64,000 nt of DNA from Aaosphaeria pasadenensis (Eukaryota > Ascomycota > Dothideomycetes > Pleosporales). Below, piece after piece: positions 24,535-36,158 of this stretch (its first letter is position 1; each line of letters opens with the position of its first letter). The notes below the pieces were generated by a model. It did not search any database, was not told where the DNA came from, and saw only the letters and a list, made by a program, of their open reading frames with translations. The stretch covers positions 62,001 through 126,000 of the forward strand of contig JAKLMB010000001.1 of assembly GCA_022813625.1 (NCBI GenBank), given 5' to 3'. Made by a program: the position numbers and the translations under genes.

Positions 24535-25554
24535 CTACATGAGTAGACGCCACACACCCAACATGAGTGCGGCCGTACCGGTACAAACACCCCTAAAGAA
24601 GTAACCGCGTTAGCAAAAGGGCATCTCATTTGGGGAACTTCCCCTCTCTAATGGCCATAATGGCCAAGAAGATGTCCAAGGGAAAAGAACTTACATCAGC
24701 CACTGCAGCGTCGAAAACTTGACCTGCTCGAGCCTCTCCCTCAACTGCGCAGTCTCCTGCTCGATCCTCGTCTCCGTCTCCTTGATCTTGAGCTCCTGCA
24801 CATTGGCCTCCTCGCGTATCCTGCCCTTCTCCAGGTTCAGGTCCAGCCGCACAGATGCCTGCGTCCGCTGGATCTCGTCTCGGAGCCGCGAGTTGAGCTT
24901 CGCAAGCTCGTTGGTGAGTCGCTCGTGCGACGTCCGCGTCAGCGACGACTCCGTCGAGTCGGCCGTCATCAGCTCCGAGCGCAGCTTTGCGAAGTCGACT
25001 TTCTGCGTGTAGGTCGCGCGCTCTTGGTCTTCGCGGAGGACCATCGTGCGGGTGAGGTTTTGTATGCTGTGCCGACTGTGTGATTAGCCCACTGTACTTC
25101 CAGAAATATGACACAGAGGGTTGGGATGGAACGCATACCTCTCCTCAATCACGTCCGTGAGAACTCTCATCATCGCCTCGGCTTGCTCCTCCGTGAACCC
25201 CTCGCCCTTGAGCCGCTGGACGAACTTCAGCGTGTCAAAGTGATGGTCCTTAGCTTGCGCTGGAGTAGCGCTGAAGCTTCGATGCAAGGCGAGAGCTGCG
25301 GTCGCGCTTGCCACAGCAGGCTGATATCTCTGCTGCCATTCCAATTGCGCTGAAGGTCGAAACGTTGATCTCAGATTGTTCGCAGGCGTTGTCGTTGCCC
25401 TTGGAGCGGCCGGAATCGGAGAGGATGAATGGAAGCGTCGACCTTCGGACAGTCCGCTAGACAGTGCTGGTCGCGCAGCTCTCGCACTCCACGTCAGCTG
25501 CGGGAGGAGGAATCGCGGTATCGCCATCGATTGTAAGGGGGTTGCCGACGCCAT
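24535..25554 (-). CDS. FMP32: FMP32/MCUR1-like mitochondrial coiled-coil membrane protein
   Basis: Three exons, 25554-25139, 25066-24695 and 24592-24535, give 281 residues. The N-terminus is rich in Arg, Ser and Ala with few acids, a typical mitochondrial targeting signal. The core starts with FDTLKFVQRLKGEGFTEEQAEA, the hallmark of the DUF1640 family (FMP32, CCDC90B, MCUR1). A long coiled coil follows in the second exon (EDQERATYTQKVDF to LRERLEQVKFSTLQWL). The short third exon adds a hydrophobic C-terminal segment (GTAALMLGVW), the inner-membrane anchor. Family members sit in the inner membrane and are linked to cytochrome c oxidase assembly and proline metabolism in yeast, and to the calcium uniporter in animals. 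The start is the first ATG; the frame extends upstream only through non-ATG codons. Without the 58 nt last exon the anchor would be lost. Confidence 0.9.
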
Positions 25555-25988
25555 TGTGCCCAGTGGTGTAGGTATAATCAAAAGTTCTGGTGGGAAAGTT
25601 CAGAGACGCCTGCGTGCGCTTTAATGCGGGATGAGGTCCTCGGACGGCAAGGCTTTACCCGATCGGGCCAGCTACCATTCAGCTCGATCGGAACTATGAG
25701 GAAGTGCAAGCTACCCTTCGGAAATGCAAAAGAACGAAACGACGATGCGCAGAGTCAAAGGGAAACAATGATCATTTCAAGGGTATGGAAGTAGGTACTA
25801 TGGTCATCTATCATGGCGATACCAGTTCGTCAACAACAAAATCCATCAATCGGTATTGTATCGCTCCACATATAAACGCAAATCAAATCAAATATTCATT
25901 CCGCTTGCTATGCACGACAGACAAACGATCATAAAACACCCCCCAGCATGAATTACATCAAAGCACAACAAGGCCAAAGCCTGCTCAA
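25555..25988. other. Short intergenic region
   Basis: A 434 bp spacer between the start of the FMP32-like gene and the 3' end of the phosphatase gene, both on the minus strand. It should contain the FMP32-like promoter. Nothing else is seen. Confidence 0.5.
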
Positions 25989-28900
25989 TCATCGGCCGTA
26001 ATCCAAGCTCGGTACAATAACAGGGCCGTACTTCATGGGTGCACTGAAGGCTCCCTCGTTCTGCACCATGAAATCCACCGCAAGACTCAACTTGCCACTT
26101 CCATGTCCCGGCACGGCCTGGCCGAAAGTGCCATTGACAATCTCCGGATCGTAGACCACACAGGCAATATAGTTCCTGCGACCCATCAATCGCTTGTACT
26201 CCCGGGCCGCACCGTTGACGTCTTGAGTGAAGATCTCCATCATGTCTTCCTTAGTGTCTGATGGTAGATGCGTACTCTTATGTCCATTCTGGGGGACATA
26301 AAGAGCTCGGTTATTGTGAAGCAGACGCAACACATAGTTGCTCGGCGGGCCATTCACCACCGATGCTGAAATGATTTGGTACATGGTCTTGTGGTCCTGA
26401 GGTTTGGCAGGGTCATGAACAAGACCTGCTCCACAGCAATCGACGGCACCCGAGAAGAACGTCATGCGCAGTGACTTGTTGTGGGAGATACCTTGAAGCG
26501 TTCTAATCAGGTATGTGCGCTCGAGATCCTAGAAGAAGTCAGTGAGAAGCTACATTTAGAATGCAAAGACACATACCTTCGAATCGTGCGTCCACAGATC
26601 TCTCAGCTCATCGAGCAGATCAATCTCACCGAATGGACTGAGGACACCGCTCATCAAGCCGGATTTGCCAACGGCTTTCTTCACAGAATTGAAGCCTTCG
26701 CCAACCACCGATTTGGCTCCTACGACACCGGCAACGGAACTTGTGACCTTGCCCAGCATATTGAAAGTGCCCGTGACAGCCTTCTTTCCGGTAGCCATCG
26801 AGTTAGCAAGATGCTCGACCGACTCCAAGCGAGGGTATATGATGGGAACCGGAATCATCCAGATGCAGTGCTGGACGCTAGGTGGCAACGTAACAATCTT
26901 GGGGAAAAGACCTTGATATGTTGGACCGGCCATCACCTGGTGAGGGTTTCGTTCTGAGCGACAATCAGGTGCAACTACTGTAACGCAAGGACCGAGATAT
27001 TTGATGAAATGCCAGCCCGTTCCAGTGATGGTAAACAGGTCCACATCATTGCTGACGTTTCGAAGAATCTCAACTGTCGTGTGATGTTGGAACAAAAGGT
27101 ACATCTCGATACCAATGCGCCCAATGTTCTTGAACATGTTGGAGAACTGCATATGTTCCGGATACGAGCCAAATCCATCGAAACTAATGCTCTGTTAGAA
27201 TAGTGTTCCTCAGTACGATGAGGGGAACTTACATGTCATGGTCGTCAAGCGCCAGGATGTGAGGAATCTGAGCGAATGCCTCTCGCAGATGCGGCTGGTC
27301 AAAGTGGCTGGTGTAGTAGTGGAAGTACGCATGGCAGACTTCCTCCTCATGCTTCGCCGTCCAAGGAGCATTCTTACGGTTCTCCTTCCCACTAGTGGCA
27401 GTCCATTGCTTGAGGAGTGGAATCTCCTTCCATAATCGATCGGCATATATCTGGCCGCCCATTCCAAGCTGCACGTGAAACCCGCCACACTCGTTGTTCT
27501 TCTGCAGTATGTCTTTCCACATATATCCAATACCGCCAAGTTTGGCTCTCTCTGCCGCATTTACATTGAGCGCAAAGTCATTGCCAGAGTGCGCAATGAA
27601 TCGCCAGCTCGTTTCATGGCGCCCTGCCACAAGGAATTCGAATCGAGTACAACCCAAATGCGAAGTAATGGCGTATGTCCACTTAGATGCATGGTCTTCC
27701 TCCATCTTTAGATCTATATCGTACCGATAGAATATCCAATTTTGATGAGAGTAGATTGGGTTTGCCTTTAGTTGACGAGGACTGGGAGATAGGTCGACGC
27801 TTTGGTGGATGTGGATTGTTGGAGGGTGAGGTGTGTTGGTGACTAGAAGGATCGAACCAAGCCACAGGCCTCGCTCAAGGTCCATATTGGTATATCTCAA
27901 GTAAGGACCAAAGTAGACGCTATTTGTAGGATTGACCTTGTACTGATCCACACCAGCAACAGGAGGTGGCCCAGTGAAGCCAGCAGCCGTTGGTGTCGCG
28001 ATGGGATCCATATTCATCATGCTTCCGGGGTAGGTGGCCATCTGTGCGGCAGGAAAGCTCGGAGATGCCAATGGAGTCTTTCCATATCCTGGAGATGCCA
28101 GCGGATTCGTGAAATTGCTTACGGGAGACATTGGCTCATTGAGATTCAAAGGTGTAGGACCTTTAGGGAACTCCCATTGTGTGGACTGCGTCGGCAAGTG
28201 GATATAATAGTACTGTCCCGAGCCGGGATCAAGGTGCGCAATCCAGCCTTCTGGAAGCGGCGGCGGAGACGCAGGGCCAGGACCGGGTGCAGGGCTTGGA
28301 GTTGAAGTAGGCTGCGCTTGACTGCTAAAGGAGCTCCCAGTGGGTGTCGGCGAGATCACGCCTGCCATATTGGAGGGACCTGGCTGCGCGATCGGCTGCT
28401 GAGGCGGTTGTGCCTGTTGCGGTGGAGGCTGGACGGGTTGATTTGGCTGTTGAGGCTGCTGGGACTGGATGTTGTTCGCGAAAGCAGGGTGCCCTTGAAG
28501 GTTAGGATCACTCATAACACCGCCTTGGGGAGCTGGTGCTGAAGCACTCGTGTTTCGTTTCTCATTTGGAAAGCCCTGTGCAGTGGTAGCTCCCCCTGCA
28601 GCACTGGGATGGGGAATGCTTGAATATGCAGGCGGCGGCTCCTCAGTCAAGTTCATACGGTTCATATCCTGGCTCAATTGATGCCCAGCAGGACCATTTC
28701 CAGGGGCAACATTGTTCGTAGGGGGACCATTCGCCGCCGGTGGAGGATATTGGACATTGGTAGGGGGTGGAGAAAACTGATTGTTGACACCAGGTGGCAT
28801 GTATGACGTCTGAGCTTGAGATGCTTGTGGAGGGCTTCCGCCGTGTCCCACCTCATTCATGCCCTGATAAACAGCGGTTGGTCCGTGAGGTTGGCTTCCC

Positions 28901-29913
28901 GGCTGCTCAGTAGGAGTCCATGGCCGACGCGGAGGTTGCTGTTGCTGCTGCTGGGGCGGTGGTGAACTGACAGGGGGGGAAGCCATGTTCTGTCGAGGTG
29001 GCTGATTGGCATAAACCTGGTTTCTTTGCGCCGCGGCTGCATTCTGGGCGGTTTGCGCTTGTAAGTTCGTCAAAGTTGACGTTCCAGCGATACCCGCGGC
29101 TGCAAATCGAGCTTCAATCCCTCCGCTTGGAGGTGGAATGATTGGGGTTTCCGGCGGAGGTGGCGAGCCTCTCTGCGCTCTCGTTGTTGACGTAGAAGCG
29201 GTAGAGCTCAAGCGGTTGACACCACGAGGGTTGGGAATATTCAGCGTAGAAGGTTCTTCTTGCTTGGGAGCTCCAGCGCCATTGGGAGGAGGCCAATACT
29301 GTTGGTGATAGTCGGGATAGGGATTGGGATCAGTACTGCCTTTGCGCTGAGGAGGAACCTGGAAGAGTCCCTCTTTGTCGGGAGTCTCTGGCCCTGGAGA
29401 GTCTGGGAGTGGTTTCGGAGCCGTTCCCCTACGCTCAGCCAACCTAGAAGGCTGTATGGAGCCATCTGCGGTCCTTCCTGGCGCGCCATATCCAGATATC
29501 GTGGGCCTGTTCGGGTCGTTGGCATCGAATCGCGGCCTGGGGCTACTTGAACCCGCCGTGTGAGCCGTCGAGCTCGAACCTCGCCTTCTACCTTCTGTCT
29601 CTGGAGGTGTGGAGTTCTTGGAAGCTCGTTCAGCCTCGCTGAGGGGTGTATATCTTCGCGCTGGTCGGTCGTCTGGGTAGGGCAAGGGCACAGTCGGAGG
29701 ACTTGTAGGCGGCGCAGGATACGACGGCATAGGAGGAGGACGAGAGAATAAGGGAGCCTTTGAGCTACCTGCTGAATCTGTGCGCGGTGGAGGACTCTTG
29801 GAGTCAGAGTCCCTTTTTGCGATTCTTAGAGGACCAACCGTGGGAGTATCTGGAGTGTCGGAGGGCCGCAGGAAGAGCTCCTCCTCGGGCCGTCCTTGTC
29901 TGCGACCATCCAT
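25989..29913 (-). CDS. WW-domain PhoD-like phosphatase
   Basis: Three exons, 29913-27233, 27183-26577 and 26528-25989, give 1275 residues. Residues 1-545 are low in complexity and very rich in Pro, Gln and Ser. A WW domain follows at about 549-585: LPEGW, then YYY and TQWEFP, with both signature tryptophans. After another linker, residues ~680-1275 form a PhoD-like phosphatase/metallophosphoesterase region. The clearest metal-binding motif, DDHDIFDGFGSYP, is created by joining the first two exons. PhoD-type enzymes are metal-dependent phosphodiesterases or phosphatases. The WW domain and proline-rich arm suggest docking on PPxY partners. I see no signal peptide, so a cytosolic form is likely, although PhoD itself is often exported. 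The in-frame upstream extension lacks an ATG. Confidence 0.9.
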
Positions 29914-31848
29914 GGCCAGAGATCTGTTGGTAGATAAATGTATATTTTTTTGGGCTCGAGAGGATCTTCGGCGATGACAGGTACACACTTATTTTTGGAG
30001 ACGGGTGCAGGTCAAGTGTTGTTGGGAGACGGGCGGCGGGCGTGGGTGGATAAAGTGGTGGTGGGATTGCTGGGCTGCGCTGTTGCTCGCGGGGTAGATC
30101 AATATGACGACGCTTACACGAGCGAAACAGGGCAATGCTGCGACGATGATTGCGCAGGCAGCTGCAGCTGGAAAGAGCTCGTATATGAACCGTTAGGACC
30201 GAGGTCTGCCACCAGCTGGCTATGTAGTAGTTAAGATACTTTGAGAGAAGGAAACAGAAGAAGGAAGAGGAGGGGGGGAATAGAGAGAGAGGAAGAGAGG
30301 CGGCAAATGAGGTGAATTATCGCCCTGCTGTAGGTACGTATGTATAGGTATTGAGTAGATATAAGCATAGGCATGTATGGGATGGGTATAGGGCCACAGG
30401 GCAATAGGTACTCGTACCTCATCTCTGTCTTAGTTGCCGTCCGAGGCGAAGTTATGCCTACTTGGGTACACATAGAGTAGCCATTCACCCATCTTCTCAC
30501 CTTTCAACACCCGGAATACCCTTTTCCAGATGCGCGCCACCCCTCTTGCCCCCTCTTCTTCCCATTTTCATTTCCAAGCGATCCATAAGAGTCCAAGACC
30601 AAGACTCGAACGTAGACATCTTTTCGAGTATTGGGCCGTCGTGGGTCTCTTCTGCGCGACCACTCGACCCATTGCACGTTCTCGATGCGCCCCAGCGGTC
30701 GTATGGCACTCGTGATTGGATCTTGACCCTTCATTACGCGCGCTGCAGGCCGGATTGCTGGCCGCCCATCATCCTATCACACTTGGCGGCGCGTCTGGCT
30801 GTTTCTTCAATGCGCATGGCCGGCAAGTTGACGTGGGTCTGGGCAGATGGGGTGGCCGTGGAACTCATGCAAACTGTGGTTCCATGGGGAGAAAGAGAAT
30901 GGGAGAAGCCTACTTGTAGTCTCATGAGCCGTACCTTGGTTGACGGTTCAAGGTCGGATGTTGATCTTCCTTTGCGTGAGTGAGGGAGCGAGGCATCGAA
31001 ATCGACGGCGCTGGAGCGGCCCGGCCAGTTCGTTTGTGCAGCGGCCCCTGACCCAATTCTTTGCGGCGTCAAGGGCTTCTTTCGAAAGGAAAGATGGCAA
31101 CAATCTACTACAAGTACCTAGCAGGTAGGCAGGTAGGTATGTATACTTCGTACTCCGTACATGTGCAAACCTTCTTTTGTTCAGGACCTGACTAGTCTGG
31201 AATTCCTCGGCTTGAAGGCATTCCAGGCTCCCTCTAACAAATATGATGATGATCGTTAGCAAGATTGCCCCATTGGGCTGACTAACGGCAGTTTGAGAAA
31301 AAGGATCTAGTCCACATGCGGATAATTATATTTTTATCCCTCTCGAACTCTACACAGTAGGTATGCCAAACCAGAGCCTTGTCACCGGTAGACTTGGCAA
31401 GCCTGCAAACCATACCACATGATCTGCGTACTCTCCTATATAAACATCTACCCTCGTATTGACCATGCAGCTCTCCTCCAATCCATCAATGACATTATTG
31501 GCGCACAACACTGAATAGGCTCCGAAACACAGGCCCTGGAGTCGGACATGGGAGAGCCAGCGAAATATCGCTTCTGTGCTCCAGAACGAGTAAGGTATGC
31601 AAGCCACCGAGGTACGGCTGAGATGTACAGCCCTGCGGACCGAATGAGTGCAATTCGCCTTTAAACCTCTGGCAGAGTACCTGATCTTCTTGTCTCTCTA
31701 CCTATTTGGCGTTCGTTCTTGTAATCCACATTTCGAAATGCTTGGTACTCTTATATTCAAACAGTGACTCTGTGCTTGTCCACCTCAGAATCATATCTTT
31801 ACCTTTACATATAGCGAAAGCTGCAAGAGATAGTCCAATTTTACCACA
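29914..31848. other. Divergent intergenic region, phosphatase / Q-rich protein gene
   Basis: About 1.9 kb between two divergently transcribed genes. It holds a TACTCCGTAC motif at 31151-31160 and GGTAGG repeats near 31122-31140. Overlapping frames at 30462-31072 on both strands show no domain and are not annotated. Confidence 0.5.
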
Positions 31849-33776
31849 ATGTCAATGGCACAGCAACCTCAGGGCCCAGGCGGGCACTTTGCTGTCAATT
31901 CACCCCCGCCTCCACCTCCATATTCAACAGTCGGGCCACAACAGCTTCCAACCCCCACACCCCCTCCACAGCAACAACCCCAGAATGCCTTTGCACCTCA
32001 GAATCAATTGCAGCAGAGCGCTTTTCCTCCAGCACAAACTCAAATCCCTCAGACATATCAAGGACAGCAATCCCAATTTCCCCAGCCGCAGCAGCAGCCT
32101 CAATATGTCCAGTCACCTCAGTCAATCCCGTCACAGCCATCCGTGTCGCCGCTGTCTCCTCCTCTGCAACAAAATACCCAATATCCGCCCAACATGACTC
32201 CCCAGCAACAGCAGCAGGTCGAACAGATGATCCAGAATCTGCCTCCGGAGAAGTTGAAAATGCTGCAGCAACAGGCGCAGCAGTTGATGCCTCAACAACA
32301 GTATCCTCAGCAGCAACAGCAGCAGCAGCTACCACAGCAACCCGGCATGCTCCAACAGTCTCCGATGCAACCCAACGTGCAACAGCCGTTCTCTCCCCAG
32401 CAGCAGCAACAACAGCCTCTGTCGTACACCACCACTGCTCCAACGGGTCTCTTCAAACGAAAGGACTCGGCAAGCAGTCAATCGGGTCCCCAAGATGAGA
32501 GAAAGTCAGGGACGGTGCAACGATTCCTGGGAGACACATTGTTCGGACGAGTTGCCCGGGCGTCCGTCCAGACCGCAACATCCGCCATGAAGATGCCAGC
32601 CTCGCTATCCCCATGGGGCGACAACAACCCCGTCACTCTACCCAACGTACGCTACAGAGACGCCGTGCTCTTCACCACGTTCGCCTTCGTCGGAACCCCA
32701 CTGGTGGAGGGCGTCAGCGACGGCGTGACGGGAATCTTCGGTGCGGAAAGCTTCGTATCGGAGCTGGTAAACTCGACTGCGGGGGCACTCCTCGTCTCGA
32801 CGGCACTCAAGTACTCCTTCTTCCAGATCGTCGAGCAGGCCATCGACAAGGGGGCGATCGAGCACATGCTGCCGGAGGAGGAGAAGATGCTCGAGACCAC
32901 CAACGTCAAGAGCTTGCAGGTCGGCATCAAGCACAAGCTCATGGGCGTGGACGCCGACCTCAGGTTCGCGGGCATCTACCCGACGAGGGACTCCCAGGGC
33001 TGCGAGAAGGGCTGGTTCTGTCCTTACCTGTTCGCCAGCGCGAGGACGCCTCAGATCCCCAGGGCCAACGACTTCGCCATATGCCAGTTCTTCGGCCCCT
33101 TCTTGGGTGGTACGTCCCACCCCTTTCTTCTTCTTCTCACCTATCCCATATCAATTCCCAATACCCGATCGATATGATATCATTCCCATCCCGTTCCATC
33201 CACAGCATCTCTAAACATCGAAACTAACATGAAGCAACAGGCGACTACGCCCTCTCCCACCACCTCCTCTCCTCGTCCGCCAACACCCTCTCCCTCTGCG
33301 ACCCGAACCCCACCACCGACATCGGCACGAACCGCATGGTAATCCTCTTCACGGGCATCTCCCCTTACCGTGCGAACATGTGGTCGACGTCTCGACGGCC
33401 CGGGTGCGGCACGATCGTGTTCCACGTCTTCGACGGGTGTCCCGCGCTCGTGATCCCCGTGACGGCGCGCGCGCCCATCTGCGCCTGGTCCCCCTGGACG
33501 TACGCCCAGATGCGCGTCTCGCAGTTTGCGACGGGCCCGCAGCCCGCCGGCATGGGCAGCTACAGCGCGGAGTGGCAGCACGAGCAGATTTGCGAGTGGC
33601 TCGATACTATCATCAGTGTGCCGCATGTCAATCCTGCCGTGAGTGATAAGTATGTGGCGGTTTTGGGCAGGTGTGTCAGTTTGATTATCAATGGCGCGCT
33701 GGCGTTGGAGAGGTGTCAGCCTTTGCTGGGGAAGATGGATCCGGAGAGAGCGGGGATCGTCATGTTTAGGTATTGA
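31849..33776 (+). CDS. Glutamine/proline-rich protein with conserved C-terminal region of unknown function
   Basis: Two exons, 31849-33109 and 33241-33776, give 598 residues. The first ~200 residues are nearly all Gln, Pro, Ser and Ala, with repeated Gln runs and a PPPPPPYS start, as in prion-like or scaffold regions. From about residue 260 the protein becomes ordered: an RYRDAVLFTTFAFVGTPLVEGV stretch, a Gly/Ala hydrophobic segment, then a Cys/Trp-rich part (GCEKGWFCPYLF, RPGCGTIVFHVFDGCPALVIPV, ICAWSPWTYAQMR) and a helical end. I do not recognise the family. Third codon positions become strongly G/C-rich from about 32640, where the ordered part begins, unlike the Gln-rich part. The splice join restores FFGPFLGGDYALSHH in frame. 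The gene is almost certainly real; function unknown. Confidence 0.88.
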
Positions 33777-34118
33777 GGGAGGAAGAGGAGAGAGAAGATG
33801 TATGGAGATGGAGATGTAGATGACGAGATGAGGATGAACGAACGAATAGTTAGATACCCATTTATGAAAACAAAGCAAAAAGAAAGAAAAACAATCAATA
33901 TATTGAATATCATCAACTTCAATCAAGGGAGAACCCCACGACACACTTGCCTACCACGAACACCTCACTCTCACTAGATCAATGCGATCTCTCAAGGATG
34001 AAATGAGAAAGGGAACGAGAGAGAGAAAGTCCATGAAGAGAGGGGAAAGTATGATGTGAGTGATAGTCATATAAGCCATGAGTGAGTGGCACACTATGTT
34101 GCCATATTTCACACGTAC
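33777..34118. other. Short spacer after Q-rich protein gene
   Basis: About 340 bases of purine-rich sequence (GAGA-type on the plus strand), likely the 3' untranslated region of the upstream gene. No gene seen. Confidence 0.4.
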
Positions 34119-34922
34119 ATGCACAAAATGATCTTGATAGCCACCAGACGCCGAATGTGTAGTGTTTATTTGTTGATTCCAGGGGCCAATGTCAACAATA
34201 GCCTCGTATTTCTTCACACCTTACAAGTCTCCTCCTCGGTCTCTCTTACTACCATCCGCGTATATGCGTATTCGCGTAAGCGATGGTGTTTGATTGAATG
34301 TGGGCTGTGTCAATGCTGGACTAAGCATGACTATCGAGACTATAATATTGGCGATACAGTGCGGCATGGATCGTGCGGTGTCGGCTGGGAACCACTCGGT
34401 GTCGGCGTCTTATCTCGGCGGTGGACAGAGTCGTGGCGGTGCAGGTGGATAGGTATCGAACAGGTGCTAGATGGGGGCATCACGTTGCACTTCACGTCTT
34501 GTAGCAGGCACATTTTGATCAAAGAGATTTGTTGGAAGGAGAGTCGGGCACAGTTTCGAGTCGGAAGACTCGAATGGTTCTGGCCTCTCAAGAAAGATAT
34601 TGATATTGGTTTTCTTGTCAAAAACAGAAACTTGAGCCCGCCCCCCTTCGACTCTCACGAAGGAGAGGAACGAAGATATGGTTTTGTACTCAGAAAGTCC
34701 GGAATAGCTTGTACGTGTTTCCTTATCCTCTCTGTCTCATATACAATAACAAACTTTGTCTCTCCAGTCACTGACGACGGGATATCATGGTATGAACGTG
34801 TAATGAAAGTGGTCGAAGAGAACAAAAACCCCGACAAGTCGGAACCCAGTGATAATGAAAGCAAGCCAAAAAGTGAAACCATTAAACACTCCCTGCACTC
34901 CATGCATGCAGATGCAATGTGA
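34119..34922 (+). CDS. Possible orphan gene (267 codons, unknown)
   Basis: An unusually long open frame that is not antisense to any known gene. It starts at the first ATG in frame (the frame is open slightly further upstream without ATG). The protein is rich in Trp, Cys, Arg and Ile and has no domain I recognise. The 3' part is hydrophilic (EENKNPDKSEPSDNES). A well-formed intron candidate lies within it, 34711-34767: donor GTACGT, pyrimidine-rich end, acceptor CCAG, 57 nt, so removing it keeps the frame (SGIAFTDDG). A chance frame of this length is unlikely, but the amino-acid composition is odd and conservation is untested. It could also be part of a non-coding transcript. Confidence 0.3.
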   Translation: MHKMILIATRRRMCSVYLLIPGANVNNSLVFLHTLQVSSSVSLTTIRVYAYSRKRWCLIECGLCQCWTKHDYRDYNIGDTVRHGSCGVGWEPLGVGVLSRRWTESWRCRWIGIEQVLDGGITLHFTSCSRHILIKEICWKESRAQFRVGRLEWFWPLKKDIDIGFLVKNRNLSPPPFDSHEGEERRYGFVLRKSGIACTCFLILSVSYTITNFVSPVTDDGISWYERVMKVVEENKNPDKSEPSDNESKPKSETIKHSLHSMHADAM

Positions 34923-35585
34923 TTCCCAAGATACCTAACCGACAATGCGCCTAACGAAAAGAAAAGGAGACCGGTTATCGATAAAAGGAGAAATGGACAA
35001 ATCCAGTCCAAAGGAGGATATGTACATTAAAAGAGCAACAAAAGACATGGTTGTTGTTTTGCCTCTGATAAGGGATATCAAGAATGTTTTAGCCGCGACG
35101 GCAAGAAAAGAGTCTAACGTCATAGCATGGCCCCAACCGCAGGGGAGGATGGAGGAGGAAGAGGCGTCCTACGTTTCAAAGGGGGCCACGGTCTTAGAAT
35201 CCTTCCGTTTGGAAGCTGATCCAGGTAGATGATCGCTTTGAGACGAGGGTGCGACGCCAAGGAATGATGGTCCGATTGGTTTCGTGGGGGGAAGAATGCG
35301 GAGGGTGATGCGGAGAATGAAGACAAGTTGGTCGATCATAGGCATGCCAGTGCATGCACAAGCAGAGCATATGAGCAGAAGGTGGACAGGCAGTAGTTGA
35401 AGTGTCGAATAAACGGATCGTGAAACAGTCTTGTCTGGTCGGTCTATGCAAGTGATGTCGAGAGAGGTTGCGGCAAGTCGAAATCTTGAGAACACTGAAC
35501 AGCTTTCGGAAGAATAACAACGACAAGGACAACTGCGGCCTTGCAACTGAGGAACGGGAATGGAGACTGTGAACGTAGAGCGTGT
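34923..35585. other. Spacer before tail-anchored protein gene
   Basis: About 660 bases holding the 3' region of the tail-anchored protein gene. A plus-strand frame of 95 codons at 34945-35232 is charged but without features; antisense frames of 104-125 codons overlap it. None is supported. Confidence 0.4.
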
Positions 35586-36158
35586 CTAGTTGTTGGGGAT
35601 GGGCTTGCTCTGGCCAGGGCTAGACCAGACGCCACCACCGACGGCTCGAGAGATGCCCACACCCAAACCAACAGCAGCCGCAATGACGAATAATGCGATG
35701 ACAATCTTGGCCCAAAGTCTCTGCTTGCTGTTGAGGTTCCTGAAGAGATTGCAACCACGGGCGCGACGGCTCATCTTCTTCTTCTCCATCATGGCCTGTC
35801 GTGACGGCCACATGGTGCACTCCTTGACACGTCCATCGACCGAAACCTTGGGTTGTTGGGTAGTGGCGGCAGAGAGAGGCACTCCCGACTCCAAGTCGCG
35901 CTCAGCGACGTTGATGTCGAGGTGCATCTTGTTGTTCGAGTTTCCGTCCATTGATCGTCGTGCGTCTGGGTGCTTGTAGAAGGCAGAGAAGGGATTCGCA
36001 GTATCGATGGGGGTTTCTTTCTCGGTAGGAGGGCAGGTAGAAGCTGAAGTCAAGGCGGACTCGTGGGAGGGAGCCGATCGAAGAGCAGGTGCGGCCGTGT
36101 TCGCGGGAGCTTCAATGGTGGCACCGAAGGTGACAGGCTTTTCGACGTTTGCTGCCAT
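35586..36158 (-). CDS. Hypothetical C-terminal membrane-anchored protein
   Basis: A single exon of 190 residues beginning at ATG (MAANVEKP). The N-terminal ~145 residues are hydrophilic, rich in Ser, Ala and Pro, with an NPFSAFYKHPDARRSMDG segment. A basic patch (KKKMSRRARG) leads to one hydrophobic helix (AKIVIALFVIAAAVGLGVG) near residues 158-176, followed by only 14-16 residues. This is the layout of a tail-anchored or type II membrane protein with a cytosolic head. I do not recognise the family. The coding strand upstream (36480-36900) is pyrimidine-rich, like the promoter of the 14-3-3 gene, which supports expression. Confidence 0.75.
   Translation of the reverse strand: MAANVEKPVTFGATIEAPANTAAPALRSAPSHESALTSASTCPPTEKETPIDTANPFSAFYKHPDARRSMDGNSNNKMHLDINVAERDLESGVPLSAATTQQPKVSVDGRVKECTMWPSRQAMMEKKKMSRRARGCNLFRNLNSKQRLWAKIVIALFVIAAAVGLGVGISRAVGGGVWSSPGQSKPIPNN

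Noticed and set aside
30462..31072. Frames of 173 (+) and 112 (-) codons
   Set aside because: They overlap on opposite strands in a divergent promoter region and show no family features.
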